Shown: positions 12,330-26,160, counted from the first letter of the stretch. The stretch: DNA of 64,000 nucleotides from Liolophura sinensis (GCF_032854445.1 NC_088303.1:3295501-3359500), one strand, 5' to 3'. Numbers and translations: made by a program. The notes: generated by a model from the sequence alone, not told the origin.

Positions 12330-15049
12330 ATATATATATATATATAGTTAATTTCTCAGCGTAGACTCATTTGACAACACATCCGTGCAAACCGACTCTG
12401 GTGTATGAGAATGGGTTTCCAGAACGGCTAATTTTGTGCCTTTTTTCGCTTGAGTTATTATCGTTTTAATCCATTGTCTTCTCCAATTCATCGAGTGATT
12501 GGTCAAATTTCCCAGCTTATTGTTCTCTTCTCATCCGTTAGGGGTCCCCTGCCCATTCTGATCACCCAAAGGTCGTTAGCGAGCATTAGGGATCCCGCTG
12601 TATTATCCGACCATTACCTGACTAATATCTTCTACGCCCCGTCGACCTCCCGGCTAATTCCCCATTTAAATGCAAATTTATTCATTATTTGTCGAGCCGG
12701 AATGATGTAGTGCTTTATGAATTGTCCTCTTAAGAAATTTCAGAATGATCGGTTGATTTGATCTGAGGGATCTTACACAATGCTTGAATATTACAGTGTG
12801 TTATTGGGGGCACTTCCTATGGGAACGATCCCTTTGTCTGCATGTCTACTTACATGTGAAATTCCCCTATCAGAACATGGCGGGCAAGTCCATAAATAAG
12901 TAAGGCCGAAAATATCGGTAAGATCTATATTCAGCAGAGGTGTAATATGTATGTGTTTACGGTAACTGCACGCATGCCAAAAATGTATGTAAAACAAATA
13001 ATTTTACAAGTTAATTTCAAAATCAAGATATTAAGACTCTTAAGTTTATAGAGTTGAAACGATCGTTTGAAAGCATTTAACATTTATTAATCATATATAC
13101 ATCTGAATGAATGAATTTTTGGATAGCCAAAAAGCAAAGTGGACAAAGTAATAAATAATGGGACATATTTATGATTTCAGTCAATATTCTTAGTTGATTA
13201 TCAGTGGGAATATAGACCGATTCCCGAGGTGCTATAGTATATCAGGCGTCCGACCTGATCCGTGGTGTACTTCAAGGTTAACGTATACGTCCAATCCCTT
13301 TCACATCATTTCTGTACATATGGATCAACTTTAAGTCACCGACATATAACTATTTTAAATTACGCACCACCCGCTGTTTGATCCGTTTCAGAATTATAAA
13401 TATTCGAATTGGATAATTTATTACATGGTTGATATTTACTACATAACAACCGTTTGAAAAATAAATGACTGACATTTATTGTGCAATGACCATTTATTCT
13501 TTGTTATTTTATTTACACATGACAATATACGTATATTCATATATGCCATTTGACAATAAAAACACGAACGCTGCAAGACTAATCGTGCGTGTTTCTCATT
13601 GTTTCTTGAACAGATTGGACGTTTGTGAATAGACGGACACACTGATTGGAAGTGAAAAAGCTCCTTTTTGATATACGAAATCGGACACATTTCGATTATT
13701 TTTCTCATTTTGAACTCTGAATAGAACATAAGTTTCGTGTATGGGAAATTACCACCTTTGTCATTATAAAGCACTCTACTTCTTATCCCACAGTGTGTAA
13801 TACGTCGAAAACCGAAGGCAGGTGGTGCGGACTAACAATTATTCGTGCTGTGTGTTTTCAATCAACTGACTTTTTGCCTCCACGAGATGACGCTAATGCA
13901 ACCGCCACGTGAGCGATCGTTGGTAGGTAGTTATGGGTAGGCTATCTGATCAAATGACACAACAGGCCCCAAAGGCTAGGATTATTAATTATATTTATTA
14001 TTAATTAATAAAAAATTGTAACCCTGGGAGGGAGAAAGTGTGGTCGCATTTCCACGGGGTTGATCTTGATAGCATCACCCACGTGCCCTGACCATGTATT
14101 TTTAGATGACGGGAGAGCATACAGGGGCTATTTACGGCTCTTACACATCAAGTTTCTGTTGTGTTTGGTTTCTTTCACATGTTTTGGCACAGAAATTTAA
14201 AATGCTTTCTCGCTGATCTGTCATAACTTAACGGTGTAAAATTCGATGCATCGATCGCCATGTTGTTAAGCATTCTTGTCCAGTCCATTTTTCTCGCTTG
14301 AGAATCCCCAATGACTCTCAGACAGCGTTTCAAATAGGATGCCAAACAAGGTCCTCTGTTCCATCTGGAGTATAAAGACAGCTAGCTCTCTCTCCCAAAG
14401 AACATACACCCTTAAAAACCTACACTGACTAAGTTCCCTGTTCTTGCTTTCAGGGGCCTTTAGAACCTGGTGAGGAAATACGCTAACACAATGTTTCTTA
14501 TGGATATACACAATCCTGGTTTGTTAACACGACGTTTCGAAGTCGTTGCTAATATCGGTATCTTGATATATCCATAATCCAGGATCCTGAATAGAGAATA
14601 TCTACTTGAGGTGAGCGGGGAAGTGGTACTCTCTCCACTTCAAGATATCCGGGTTGTTCAAGACTGTCGTAAGACTTTATACCAGACTTTCATTCTTTAC
14701 TTAGCCCTAAAATAATTGTGTAACAATATATTAAATATGACATAAATATATGCTGCTTTTATGCTTGGCTTTTGGACAACTGTATTGGCTACTGGATTCT
14801 ACTAAAAGATTGAATTTTGAACAACCGAACCCACGGCATGACACGGTTTTTGGGATCCAAGGCTTTCAAAACTATACCAGTTTCAAGATGGAATTGGATA
14901 TCATGTCTAGGGCATATCTTCATTCACTGCACCATTGAGAACGGATGACTGATTCTCTTTTACATATGTTACCAGCTTTCTTAAAACGTTATGTTATATA
15001 TTCCTTTGGAAACTTGTGTATGTTTTAGGTTCTATCACAAATGGGTCTT
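12330..15049. other. Non-coding stretch, nothing recognised
   Basis: A short (TA)n tract lies at 12329-12346. No frame has a recognisable domain; the longest is 111 codons on the minus strand (13439-13774). A palindromic AT patch (TTATTAATTATATTTATTAT) occurs near 13983-14010. Confidence 0.5.
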
Positions 15050-15304
15050 GCGATTATATGGAGGGGTCCTGCATATATGGCGTATACATATCTCACCTTG
15101 CAGCATTTGTTAGATCCTGTGTGTTATGTGACGATTTCAATCAACGTCACAAGTTATATACCGCAAAAACTCGTGAGTCAAGGTTATTCCATCAAACGCC
15201 TTAACTCTAAGTTTCACAATGATTATAATTTTCTATAAGTAAATATGGAGAACGCGTCCAGAATCTCTGGCACCCTGTGTCATAACTGTGTCAAGTTCCG
15301 TTTA
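15050..15304 (+). repeat. Unclassified dispersed repeat, copy 1
   Basis: This stretch resembles 15850-16090 and 61855-62077, with a shorter match at 45490-45556. Shared blocks are TGTTAGATCCTG, GATTTCAATCAACGTCACAA, GGTTATTCCATCAAACGCCT and GTAAATATGGA. It does not match the SINE body. Its right end is interrupted by the minus-strand SINE at 15305-15591. Strand is given relative to the other copies only. No coding capacity or terminal structure identifies its class. Confidence 0.65.
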
Positions 15305-15591
15305 TTTATGTATTTATTTATTTATTTATTTATTTGATTGGTGTTTTAGGCCGTACTCAAGAATATTTCACTTATACGATGGCGGCCAGCAGTATGGATA
15401 AAGGAAACCGGGCAGAGTCGGCGGGGGAAGTCCACGACCATCCGCAGGTTGCTGCAAGACCTTCCCACGTGTGGCTGGAGAGTAAGCCAGCATGAGTATA
15501 GGACTTGAACTTATAGCGACCGCATTGGTGAGAGGCTCATGGGACATTGCGCCGCGCTGTTGTGCTAACCTCCTCGGCCACGGAGGCCCCT
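15305..15591 (-). mobile_element. tRNA-derived SINE, minus strand
   Basis: The element is the same family as 6728-6978, inverted: the (TTTA)n tail comes first (about 15305-15330), then GATTGGTGTTTTAGGCCGTA, the GC-rich body, and the head ending CTCGGCCACGGAGGCCCC. Flanks AGTTCCGTTTA (15294-15304) and AGTTTCGTTTA (15592-15602) form an 11-bp target duplication with one mismatch. The head has lost parts of its A box, so it is older than the copy at 6.7 kb. It is inserted at the end of dispersed-repeat copy 1. Confidence 0.87.
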
Positions 15592-15849
15592 AGTTTCGTT
15601 TAACCCGCCTAGCTATATATAGGGCTGTATATTTTTTCGTGTTAAATTAGATCATCACGTTGAATATATGAACAGTCGCAATCCTTGGAATTGGCCTTGC
15701 GAGTTTTGACCCGGAAGGCTCATTTTGGTTGACGACAGTTATACGAATGTTTCGACGTACACATGTTTGTGTTGGTACGGCGTCGACAAGGGTTTCCTGC
15801 CAAACCGCTTTTATGACAATAGTGACAGCATCACTTTTAATGTATCTTG

Positions 15850-16090
15850 GATGACAATATACTAAAGAGTCCAGTAATGTAGGCCTATACATACCTCGCC
15901 TTGTAGCACGTGCGTTATCCTCAGTGATGCATGGTTTTAATCAACGTCACAAGCTAGTATTTTAAAAACTTTGTACTATGTCAAGGGTATTCCATCAAAC
16001 GTCATCACTTCTTCACTTTACACTCCATTAAGTAAATATGGACGTAGTGTCCGGAAACTTCACAATTGACGTGTCTAATTCCGCTCATAG
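15850..16090 (+). repeat. Unclassified dispersed repeat, copy 2
   Basis: It shares TATACATACCTCGCCTTGTA-type sequence, ATCAACGTCACAAGCTA, GGTATTCCATCAAACGTC and AAGTAAATATGGACG, in the same order, with copy 1 about 800 bp upstream. Divergence is clear, so this is not a fresh tandem duplication. Confidence 0.6.
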
Positions 16091-16167
16091 CGGGGCTTGC
16101 TGGTGGGTGCATCGAGTTGGATAAAATCGCCTATGTAGTCGGATATATAAGATACATGATTAATCAC

Positions 16168-17269
16168 AACTTATACATTGTATCGTGCTTTACAGTGTAG
16201 ATACTGTTTATACATTGCATTGTGGCTCACGGCATGGATACTGTTTATACATTATGTGGTGGTTCACGGTATAGATACTTTTTATATATGGTATGGTGGT
16301 TCACGGCATGGATACTTTTCATACATTGTATGGTGGTTCACGGCATGATACTGTTTATACATTGCATCGTGGTTCACGGTATGGATACTGTTTATACATT
16401 ATATCGTGGTTCACGGCATAGAAACTGTTTACTCATTGTATCGTGGTTCACGGCATGGGTACTGTTTATACAATGTACCGTGGTTCACGGTATGGATACT
16501 GTTTATACATTGTATCGTTGTTCACGGTATGGATACTGTTTATACATTGTATCGTGGTTCACGGTATGGATATTGTTTATACATTGTATCGTGGTTCACG
16601 GTATGGATACTGTTTATACATTGTATCGTGGTTCACGGTATGGATACTGTTTATACATTGTATCATGGGTCACGGTATGGATACTGTTTATACATTGTTA
16701 TGGATACTGTTTTTCCATTGTACCGTGGTTCACGGTATGGATACTGTTTATACATTGTATCGTGGTTCATGGCATGGATACTTTTTATACATTGTATGGT
16801 GGTTCACGGCATGGATATTGTTTACACATTGTGTCGGGGTTCACGGTATGGGTACTGTTTATGTATCGTATCGTGGTTCACCTCACGGTTACTGTTTATA
16901 CATTGTATCATTGTTCACGGTGTGGATACTGTTTATACATTGTACCGTGGTTCACGGTTTGGATATTGTTTATACATTGTATCATGGTTCACCTCACGGT
17001 TACTGTTTATATATTGTATCATTGTTCACGGTGTGGATACTGTTTATATATTGTATCGTTGTTCACGGTATGGATACTGTTTATACATTGTATCGTGGTT
17101 CACGGTATGGAAACTGTTTATACATTGTACCGTGGTTCACGGTATGGATACTGGTTATACATTGTATCGTGGTTCACGGTATGGATATTGTTTATACATT
17201 GTTTCGAGGTTCACGGTATGGATATTGTTTATACATTATATCGCGGTTCACGGTATGGATACTGTTTCA
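16168..17269 (+). repeat. 37-bp minisatellite, about 29-30 copies
   Basis: The unit runs TATGGATACTGTTTATACAT, then TGTATCGTGGTTCACGG. One unit near 16690-16705 is shortened by about 15 bp. A CCTCACGGTTAC variant occurs at 16881 and again at 16992, exactly three units apart within a matching block. All three + frames are open (298-362 codons) because the unit is stop-free and 37 is not a multiple of 3; each frame reads the same peptide in rotation. No coding signal supports translation. Confidence 0.95.
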
Positions 17270-20200
17270 ACTTACAGGACCAGAACACCCATTCCCGCAT
17301 GACTGCATGATGCGGCTGACTACTTCTCGTAACTTGGTACTGAAACATCTTGTATTCTTTATTAGATCTTTGATTGCTGCAGGGTTTACTCTGGACATGC
17401 TTTTGAAAACTGACCTTGCGATAATTGACCTAGGACGCCATTGTGATTGTGAATATATATCTTTATATACACCCCAGGAAGAGCGAAGACTTATACATGT
17501 ATGAGCTTATATCGTGTAGCTGTATTACATACAATATAAAACAAAACATGGTGAACCTGTATACTACACATAAACTTTCAGCATACAAAAATACGGAATT
17601 TTTCAAAGAGGAAATGTTTATTGAAGCAATATTTTTTGTTTCGGTGAATATACAGAACTGATGTAAATTAAGTGGCGTTAATTCCATTCACGATAGCCCG
17701 TAGAGTTATGTTGAGCAACTCGCTATATCATTAAATAGCCACAGCTATATTAATTTAAATGCTGTCAGGTCGATGTTCAGTGGATGTTGACTAACTGTAA
17801 CATAATCATCTGCGTGCCACAGGCTTGAACAATATGCAAGTTATATTCCAATTGGGGAGTGCACAAAGATCGACTTTTCGCGTGCAGCGCGCTTCATCAT
17901 TTCCATTTCATTATAGAACTATAATTATGTGGTGACATGGACAAAAGTTTTATAAAAAAAACCCCTTCAATTCGGGAAATTTGTAGGTATAAAACATCCA
18001 CACTGACGCCCCAACCTCAAGTATTGTTTTATTTCTTGGGTTTGGAAAGGAGAATATAAAAATATAATTGCCGCGTGTTCTGTGTGAGTGTAGGTATATG
18101 AGCATCGGCCCTGTGTTTGCCCACGCGTGCTATGTCTGCGCGACTTAAACACACACACAACACCCATTATTTCAGATAAGAAATTTTCAACTTTCAACCG
18201 GACCAGTTGCTTACTCTGTACCAAATTCTTATTTAGACATAGCGATCTAATGGCTATGCACTGTGCACGTGCCGATTGTATTCCATTAGTTACAAAGCTT
18301 TTGTGTTGTTACGAAAATTAGTGTTTTTGCATAAAGCTGGCAGCTAAATTCGCATCGATGCAAAAATTGAGACATCAGCTGTAATGTATACATGGCCATT
18401 GACAGGGAAGTCAACCGTGACTTTAGGACGTGGGTTTATAAATAAAAGGTAAGTTTGTGTACGTGGTCGACCGAGCTTGGCGTGTTTGCCGCGTGCAAAG
18501 CGGGTGTGGTCAGACAGGTGTTAGCGGGAAGCCCTGAGACGGTTTTAAAATCGCGTACTCTTTTATCTCTTAGTTTGTATCTTATCCTTTCAGAGATTAT
18601 TCCCATTAAATAGTCGAGCTTTCAGAGACGCCCTTCTTATCGTGTTGTCAGATAATTGTTTGGTGGAATCTGGTAATGGATGCGCGAGATAAATTATCAT
18701 AGAGCACGGGCGGCCCGTGTGCAGAGCTGTCAATCAGAGCGTGCGCGTGCCAGGAAAGGTGCTGCGCGGTACAGGTGTTGACACCTGCGCGCGCGCTCCC
18801 TAAACCGTCGGGCTGAGTGGGTAGGGCTGGACACAATGTCCGACGACAAACCTCATTATCCGCTGACCCTTAACTGCCTGTCTGCCCCTAGGGCAAGGGT
18901 TAAATTCAATTTCAATGCAAGTTATGCCTACGGAGTGACCCGCACGAGACATGACAAGGACTAAAAGTGCTGATTGTGGGTCCTAACAGCACCCGGGGCA
19001 GAGGCCAACTCGTCCTTTTCACAGGCAGACAACACCAAGTGTCTCCACAAATATTTGGCTCGCGCCCCGCACGTGCGATCACCTGGAAACGCTAGCCTAT
19101 GGGCAACGAATCAAAGAAAATGATTTTTAAAGAGGGCCCCAGAAATATTTCCGTCTTGTATTCCACTTTTCATGTTCAGTGCACATTATTTTGATGAAAC
19201 ATCCCCAATAGCTGTAACTCCTAGCATTTTATAAGAAGTATAACTTCAGAATTTTCTCATCTCCGGAAATCGTCAACTCTTTGATTTGTTTTTAGCACAT
19301 TCAAATTCCAGAGACATTAGTTTTCGGTAATCCAGGAACCCCCGGGCGTTTCCTCTACATGATGATTTCGTCCAAATTCTGGTTTAAAGGAGTTGTTAGA
19401 GGGTTTGTTAGTTTTAGCCTGCGCATTACGTGATTCGCTGAGCCAGTTTAATTGTTGCCTTGGATCGGCAAGTTGGCCGCAGCAGACCGAAGTTAAGGTG
19501 GCCAATTCGTGCCATATGACTCACTGACGTCTGCTCGCATGAGCCCAAGGGATACCCAGAAACGTCACCAATGATTCATAAACTCAAACTGTTATAACGC
19601 CTGTAGCAATCAGGAATTGTCATTTTCCGCCTCTCACGAATAGCGTACCTTGTTTGGTTGCATGTGGGCTAATGCACTATATACGTATATAACTTTTCTA
19701 TTGATTAATGCATAGATTCGCTGGGATTTGAATATTTAAAGTTTGCTATGGTAACTTTACTCAGTTGAAGTTGGGGCTATAAACTGTAAATACTCATATG
19801 TGGTCATTACAATAACGTTATGTGGTTAAGCCTGATTCAATAATAGGAGGTTTGTGGTGAAATTGTAGTGATTAACAGTGATATCGATGTCTGTGTGGGA
19901 CTTGTATGTCAGCGGAGCGGCTCTAGGCTAAAGATTTTAGCAATGATTATCATCATATCTTGGATAATCGAAATCTTTGGTCCGGGTATAAAATGTACCG
20001 ATTACAACATGAAATTTTGTCAAGAGGTGCTTAGAATCTATGGTTAGCGTGAGAAGTAAGATTTAACTGGCATTTGAAAACTTCTGTTAAAACAATGACA
20101 GTTAAAATGTATCGATTAAGGTGCATTACTGCGTTTCGCTGGTTTGCCCTACCCCTGACTCTGCCAGTTTTGTTCACCTCACTTCGGGGATTAGTTTATA

Positions 20201-23200
20201 GGCCGCTTTGTGTTGATTTAAAAAAGTATTAAATGTGTGAGTCATTTTTTTTGCTTCTTTTCTGCATGATGACTTTGGCACTTTGCTAAATAGTTTAATT
20301 TTTTTACAATAACCGATATGATATATCCGATACATGATTACGAGTGGTAAGCATTGAATATGAAGGAAGCAACATCCAGTGAATTATGTAATTCTCTACA
20401 CCTATTTTTTTAGATTTATAATTATAATAAAGCGATCTGAAAAGATGTACAACATACGCTAGATGTAGATAGAAATTAAACTTTGTACTGAGAACCAGAA
20501 CTGAGGATTTTTTACGTTAATTATAGAACGACCAGTCTGTTTGAAATGAAAAACAATACAAAGTAAAAAATTAACCAAAAAAAATAATAATAAAAAATGG
20601 GGAAAAACCCCATAAAAACAAAACACGTGTGCTGCAACTGATTAACATCCTGTGTACGCATGCGTGAGTTTAGTCTCGGATTATTACTTTTTTCCTCAAT
20701 TTTGATTGAAAAACAATTCACAGATCAAAGCAATAGGATATCAGCTGCCAACCTCGTACATTTCATTGTCTTTATTTCTTGGGGTAATTTTCAATGAAAA
20801 TAGCTCAATACGTTCAAAACAATGATAAGGTCGCTTCTGAAATTTCCAAACACAAAAGGGCCTCGCAATTCACAAAACCGATGTGGGCCCATGCGACACT
20901 AAGACACTAAATTTTGCACAATTACATTATCCTCACATTAAATTGAAATTCGAAGTTTTTAAAATTCACAACTGAAACAGTCATAAATCTTACTGAAATG
21001 AAAACATTAATTGATTCTTAATTCGTGCAAATTAAAACTTTGGGCTAACCTAATGAGTAAGTTCTGTGCGGATGTTCTCTGTGGGTCTTTTAGTGAGGAA
21101 GTTTTGCTGTCGTTATAGACAAAGCGACGATTGGCTTAAGTTTTCCCGGTGAGAAAGCCCGCAACTGTTGCCTCAGTAATGGGTTGAAAACAAAGCGAAA
21201 GTCGATGCCGGCCAGAAGCTTCGGTGTGCTTCAACTGATCGACTCTAACACGACCTGGCTGGCACTTAGACACTTACGGCAGAGTACTACACTGATTTCT
21301 GGGCCGATAAGCTAGCAATTACGATAGCTGACCAAACTCTGTGCAACTCCTCTACTTAATGGTAGACCAGGTCCCCCCAGATCTTGTTTCTTGAAGAGGC
21401 CAATATTTCTGACGCCTCACGCGTGGTTGTGTCAGGCTAGAGGCCAGTGTCGGGGACTCTAAACCCTCTCTCAGGTGTGCGACAGGATCCCCCATCTTGC
21501 CAGCCTTGTTTAATCATATTGATCTGTAAAGAGGAAACATAATCGTAGATACACCAGCCCCCTATGTTTCTCAGCTCCAAGTGTCGTCAACGGGCTGTCA
21601 ATTTCTCAAAACCTACCAGATCTTCGTCCCAGAGGGCTTTGTTTACGGTCAAAGATATGCCCGAATATCCCGATAAGTCTACACTGATTTGACAGCTGTT
21701 GGGTTAACGAACTATGGACGAGCCCCGCATTCAATTACCTTTAACAAAAGGACGAAAATGAACTCGTTAAAAGAAAGAAAAAAAGTCGTACTTTGAACAA
21801 CTGAGATTATTGTAGATGGATTTAGAAGAGGTGAAATAGGGGTATGCGTATATCACAAGGTATAAAACAACATATGAATCTTCTACAGTATGGTTGAAGT
21901 ATCCCAGAAATGTCATGTTTTCAAAGTGTGTTCTCTATTGTGTAGTGTTTCATATTATATTCATCACTCAGTACAAATTACTGCCATCTTTTTACATATC
22001 GCAATTTGGCATGTTTTCTACCTTTCTATAGTTTTTTGGGCCATGTGAACATTATTATATTTGATGATTTATTTTCGGTAAATTGTTAAACATTTATCGC
22101 TAAATGTTTATTCCATGCCTTTCAAGACCGTATTAAGCAACGGAAACTATTAAAGTATTGATTTTCAATGGGGATTTAGACATCCTTGATAATGTATATA
22201 CAGTATATGAACTTTAGTAGGACTAAGTTTGTCTTTACGATATCGTATTAAGTGTCATATAACGAACGAAATACCTTTGTCACTCTTTTAAACACGAGCT
22301 TATGTCAACGCCATAGACTCTGTTTTTTTAATTAAAGGCGGCAGTCAGACTTATGGGTTGAGTAAACGGGAGTGCCATGGGTAACACACTGTCACAAGGA
22401 ATATCTGATAAACACTCTTAAAACCACAACTAAACCAGCGAGAACTGGATTGCGATCTCACGGTGCCTTCAGTGTCCCTGGACGAATGCTTAATTTGACG
22501 TTTAGATACAAAACTTTCTACATGTAAGACTAATTCTCACACATCAGAAGTTTAAAAACAACAAACTTTTGTTTTTCAACCAAATGATTAAAAAACCTGT
22601 CAAGATGTTGTATTGCACTCAATTATTTATTTGTCACTAATACTTTCAAGAAGTTGTGCACCGTGTATTTTAAAATATACATTTAATTTCCTTTATCCAA
22701 AAATTAAATAAATATTATTTGTCGGTTTTTCTGGTTATATTCTCCTTTGTAAACCTGCACAGGTTCGGTGCACAATTACATAACACGACTGGCCTGTGTT
22801 TTTTGTCTTTGCCGGCGGCTCCCTTCTCACAACTGTCTGTGCTGATCGACCCGTTTTGTCACAGACTGAAAGCTGCTCTGTCTAATTTCTCGCTTGATTG
22901 TTTTTAACATTTTGCCACTCGTAGAATTACAAAAAATGCCCTGGGGCCGCGGTAACCTTCGTCGGAAAATGTTATTAGAATATTTAAACAAAAAGACTGT
23001 CACCCGATTGTAAATGAAATATGGCGAAGAAATGGGGGAGATTTGTCTTTTTGACAAGTTAAGGGACATGGACACGCGTAAAAGCGTCAGGGGGTCTGCT
23101 TTGTCTCCCGGAATTGATTCCGATCAAAAAGGCATTGCGACACATCGCCGTGTCTTCATTTTCTTCCCCCCTTCCGCTCGGGAATCTTTTTTTCCATTCC

Positions 23201-23951
23201 CTTGCGATTTGGACGAGATTTACATTTTGCAGCAGTGACCGCCGTCTGTCACCGCGTTACCCGTTTCAATCCATCACCCAGTCGTGGAGACAACATCTGA
23301 AACAACACCGTCCGTGGAGAATTACCATACACAAGATGGCGACGCCTGATGACGCATCACTTACAATGATCACCGGCGACATGTCGAGTTTTTAGTCATG
23401 ATATGTAATTAAATGCCACCTCGTCAGGCCACCAGAGTGACTTTCTTTAATGGAAATGCAATCAACGAATACAGATAGAATCTAAAAGTGACGTGGCGGT
23501 GGATGCTTCCGTTTAGGGAGCATAAATACCAAACACGCAAACTACTGTCAACATTGTAAGAAGTAACACAACACTCTTGTTCATTTAGGTCAGGCATGTA
23601 AAACTCTTGAAGCGGACTACGTGATAAATTAAGAACTTCCATACCAACGTTTGGTTTCATAGGTGGTTATGTCTTTGTGGGCATGTGTTTGTAATTTGTA
23701 TAGTTCTATGTTGTTATTTGTAATGGATACAGCTTGATCGGACGTCATTACACATGTACATTTGGTTATCAGGTAATAAACTCTCTCAAAATATCGCGAG
23801 AACGAAATTTATGGTTGTCCATCCAAGCAAGAAGCGCAAGTCCTCTTTTCCGGAAGTAGCAATAAATGGAACACCAGATGAACAAGTAGACAACTTTTTA
23901 GTGTGTATCATTTCCATCTTCTGCTGACGAATTGCAATCATATGTTCATAA
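17270..23951. other. Long non-coding stretch, no gene recognised
   Basis: No domain-bearing frame or clear repeat was found. A GC-richer, CpG-rich patch lies at about 18470-18840 and contains two CAGGTG motifs plus a paired site (see 18772-18787). The region 20400-20720 is AT-rich. This is part of the gene-poor flank upstream of Scratch and could hold regulatory DNA, which sequence reading alone cannot show. Confidence 0.45.
18772..18787. promoter_or_regulatory. Palindromic pair of CAGGTG E-boxes
   Basis: CAGGTG, TTGA and CACCTG form a near-perfect inverted pair in a GC-rich island-like patch. Another CAGGTG lies about 260 bp upstream. Snail and Scratch family zinc fingers are known to bind CAGGTG-type E-boxes, so this could bind such factors, including the Scratch product encoded 16.5 kb away. 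The motif is seen; function is conjecture, since single CAGGTG sites are common by chance. Confidence 0.25.
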
Positions 23952-24340
23952 ATGTCAGTAGAGTTCACATGTACCTCACTTGAACTGCAAGAGTTCCCTC
24001 CATTATATTATTCGAACCTTTCATATTATTCTACAAAAGTAACAGGACTCAGGCTGTTGAATAATTTACCATTCGAACTAGAACAGATCCAATCGCAATC
24101 TTTATTTAAGTATCGATTAAAACAATATCTTCTATGTGGAGTTTAGTTATGTTTTTTTGTATATAACCAATGAATTTGCTAAAAGTGGAGCAGTACATCT
24201 GATTTGCACTATCGTCAGAATGTTATTTCGTGATGCTTTACACTATATATGCTGTTACCTCAGTCCAGTGGCATGTTTATAACTGTAGCTTTGTGAACCT
24301 TGTCAGTCGTGACAAAGGTGAACGTTTCCCGAGTACCGTA
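23952..24340 (+). pseudogene. Relic of a non-LTR retrotransposon reverse transcriptase C-terminus
   Basis: The frame 23952-24146 ends with LRLLNNLPFELEQIQSQSLF, then KYRLKQYLL. This is the hallmark C-terminal tail of many LINE ORF2 proteins (pattern: LWNxLPxxLRxxxSxxxFKxxLKxxL). The polymerase, endonuclease and everything upstream are missing, so it is a 5'-truncated dead copy. The 3' UTR probably continues to the TAAATAAACTAAATG stretch near 24339-24353. The family is known; the exact clade cannot be told. Confidence 0.65.
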
Positions 24341-24353
24341 AATAAACTAAATG

Positions 24354-25574
24354 ACAAACTGTATAACTCAATCTGTAAGGCCCAAGTGTAGTCTCTCCAC
24401 GCCAGGCCATCCTAACCTACTGGAGGTTGTACGCTCAGTAGAAATACCCCTCATACTCTGATACAAGTAGACAGTGATGTAATCCGTGTTCGCCAATGAA
24501 CGGTCCGTACTAGAAAAAGAGCCTTCACAAAAGACTACAAATTATCATTGGTTGAAGTCGGGGTGTGTCCTCATTAATATTCATCCTCAACCAAGAAATA
24601 GCAGAAGTAAGATGTCGTGTAAAGAACACAAATTTGAGGAAATTAGCAGGGAAGCTGAGGTTATTCTTTCTCAAAAAATTCGCGATAAAAGTGCTGCGCA
24701 CATATGAGAGAGACAGAGAGAGACAGTGTCTACATGCAATTCTACAGATGTTTTTGTGGCCCGCTGTCAAAGATATCCTTAGAACAACAACATTGTCAAC
24801 AAAACTCGATGTCCGTACTGTTACCGTTGTGTCACGCCTGGTGAACCTTGATTACAAAGTCTCAGGTGAAAACTTTAAACAAGAGAGGTATGACTGTAGC
24901 GTATCTTAGGGATGGCTACGAAGTCTAGGATATTGCGGATGATAAATTCAGTGATGGCAATGCAGTTGGCATTTGTAGGAGAGGCGAGATCGAGAAAACT
25001 TTTGAATGACCCCATCTAACAAACATTTACTTGCATCATCTCATTAGAAAGATTTTAAAGGTCACCGGACTTTTGAGAGGTCATTGACTTTGACATTGAT
25101 GAATTATGCGACTAAATCTTGCTGCTTATGCTCAAGAAGTTACTGTATTATCAGCTCAGTGACAATTTTAAATGAAATGTGTTTCATTTTTGAAATAAAA
25201 CTCGAGATCTGACATCTTGGTATACATTTGTTTAAAAGCTTAAGTGTTGATCTTACTACATGTACAGTAGAAGAAAATCATTTGTCTGTCAATGTATTCA
25301 ATATATGAAACAGTGCATGGATATAAGCAATGTTGTGATGGTAATAGGCTAAGGCCTTTTTCAGATTGAGTAGCTCTCCAGATACAGTATGTCCATTTAC
25401 ATATATGTGGTTTAGTTATTATTAAAATAGGGCAAGGATACATGGTAGTTTAAATTAACTTGTAAGCCACACAAATATTTAGTGACCTTATGAACTGTGA
25501 TCAAAGGGTATTAGATTCTTTTCAAAATTGATATTTGAACACCATACTCAGAAATCTTTACTTGTTCAATGGTT
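24354..25574. other. Non-coding stretch, no gene recognised
   Basis: Two overlapping + frames (24486-24707 and 24565-24909, 73 and 114 codons) have no recognisable motif, and I take them as chance frames. Nothing else stands out. Confidence 0.45.
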
Positions 25575-25665
25575 GGTGGTCTGTTTTATTATTGTTGGAG
25601 AAAACCAGAGGTAAACCACTGTCCTTGGCCAAGTTGCTAGCTTACTTTCAGACTTGCATTCCAAA
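25575..25665 (-). repeat. Degenerate SINE-body fragment
   Basis: GGAGAAAACCAGAGGTAAAC followed by CACTGTCCTTGGCCAAGTTG parallels the better-kept stretch at 26036-26160 and, inverted, the copy at 56415-56555. It is a strongly diverged SINE fragment. Confidence 0.4.
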
Positions 25666-26035
25666 CTGGTGAAAGAGAGGTGGTCCTCCTTAAATGTGAA
25701 AACATATGAATAACCCTTGGAGTACCACTGATTGTCACAATGAGAGCAAGGGAATCTGGAAATTCCCTACACTGAACCTCCACATCGTGTGCCAGCAGTT
25801 AGTTCAGCACCTGAACGGAGAGCCCAGCCCAGTGCCCTGCTATTTAAAATAAGATACATTCTTTCCTCAAGTGAAAAAGTTCACTCAGCCATCATTTATT
25901 TCAATTAATAATCGTACTGGTTAGTGTTCTAAGTGTTCTCCCTGAAATCTGTAGCTGAAATAAACTAGATACTCCATGAAAACATGAAAGAGAAATGGCA
26001 TGGCCAAGCAGTATTATTTACACTGAGTGTGCCAG

Positions 26036-26160
26036 GTTTATATATTTATTTGAATGTTGTTGAACCTCACACTCAAGAATTTTTTATGGGTGGAGGAAAC
26101 CAGAGTGGCTGATGTAAACCACCGACCTTTGGCAAGTTGCTGATGAACTTTCCCATGTTT
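26036..26160 (-). repeat. Degenerate SINE 3' half, minus strand
   Basis: The order TATTTATTTGAATGTTGTTG, CACTCAAGAAT, GGAGGAAACCAGAGTG, AAACCACCGACCTTTGGCAA is the reverse complement of a SINE tail and body (compare 56415-56555). No head is present. Confidence 0.5.
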
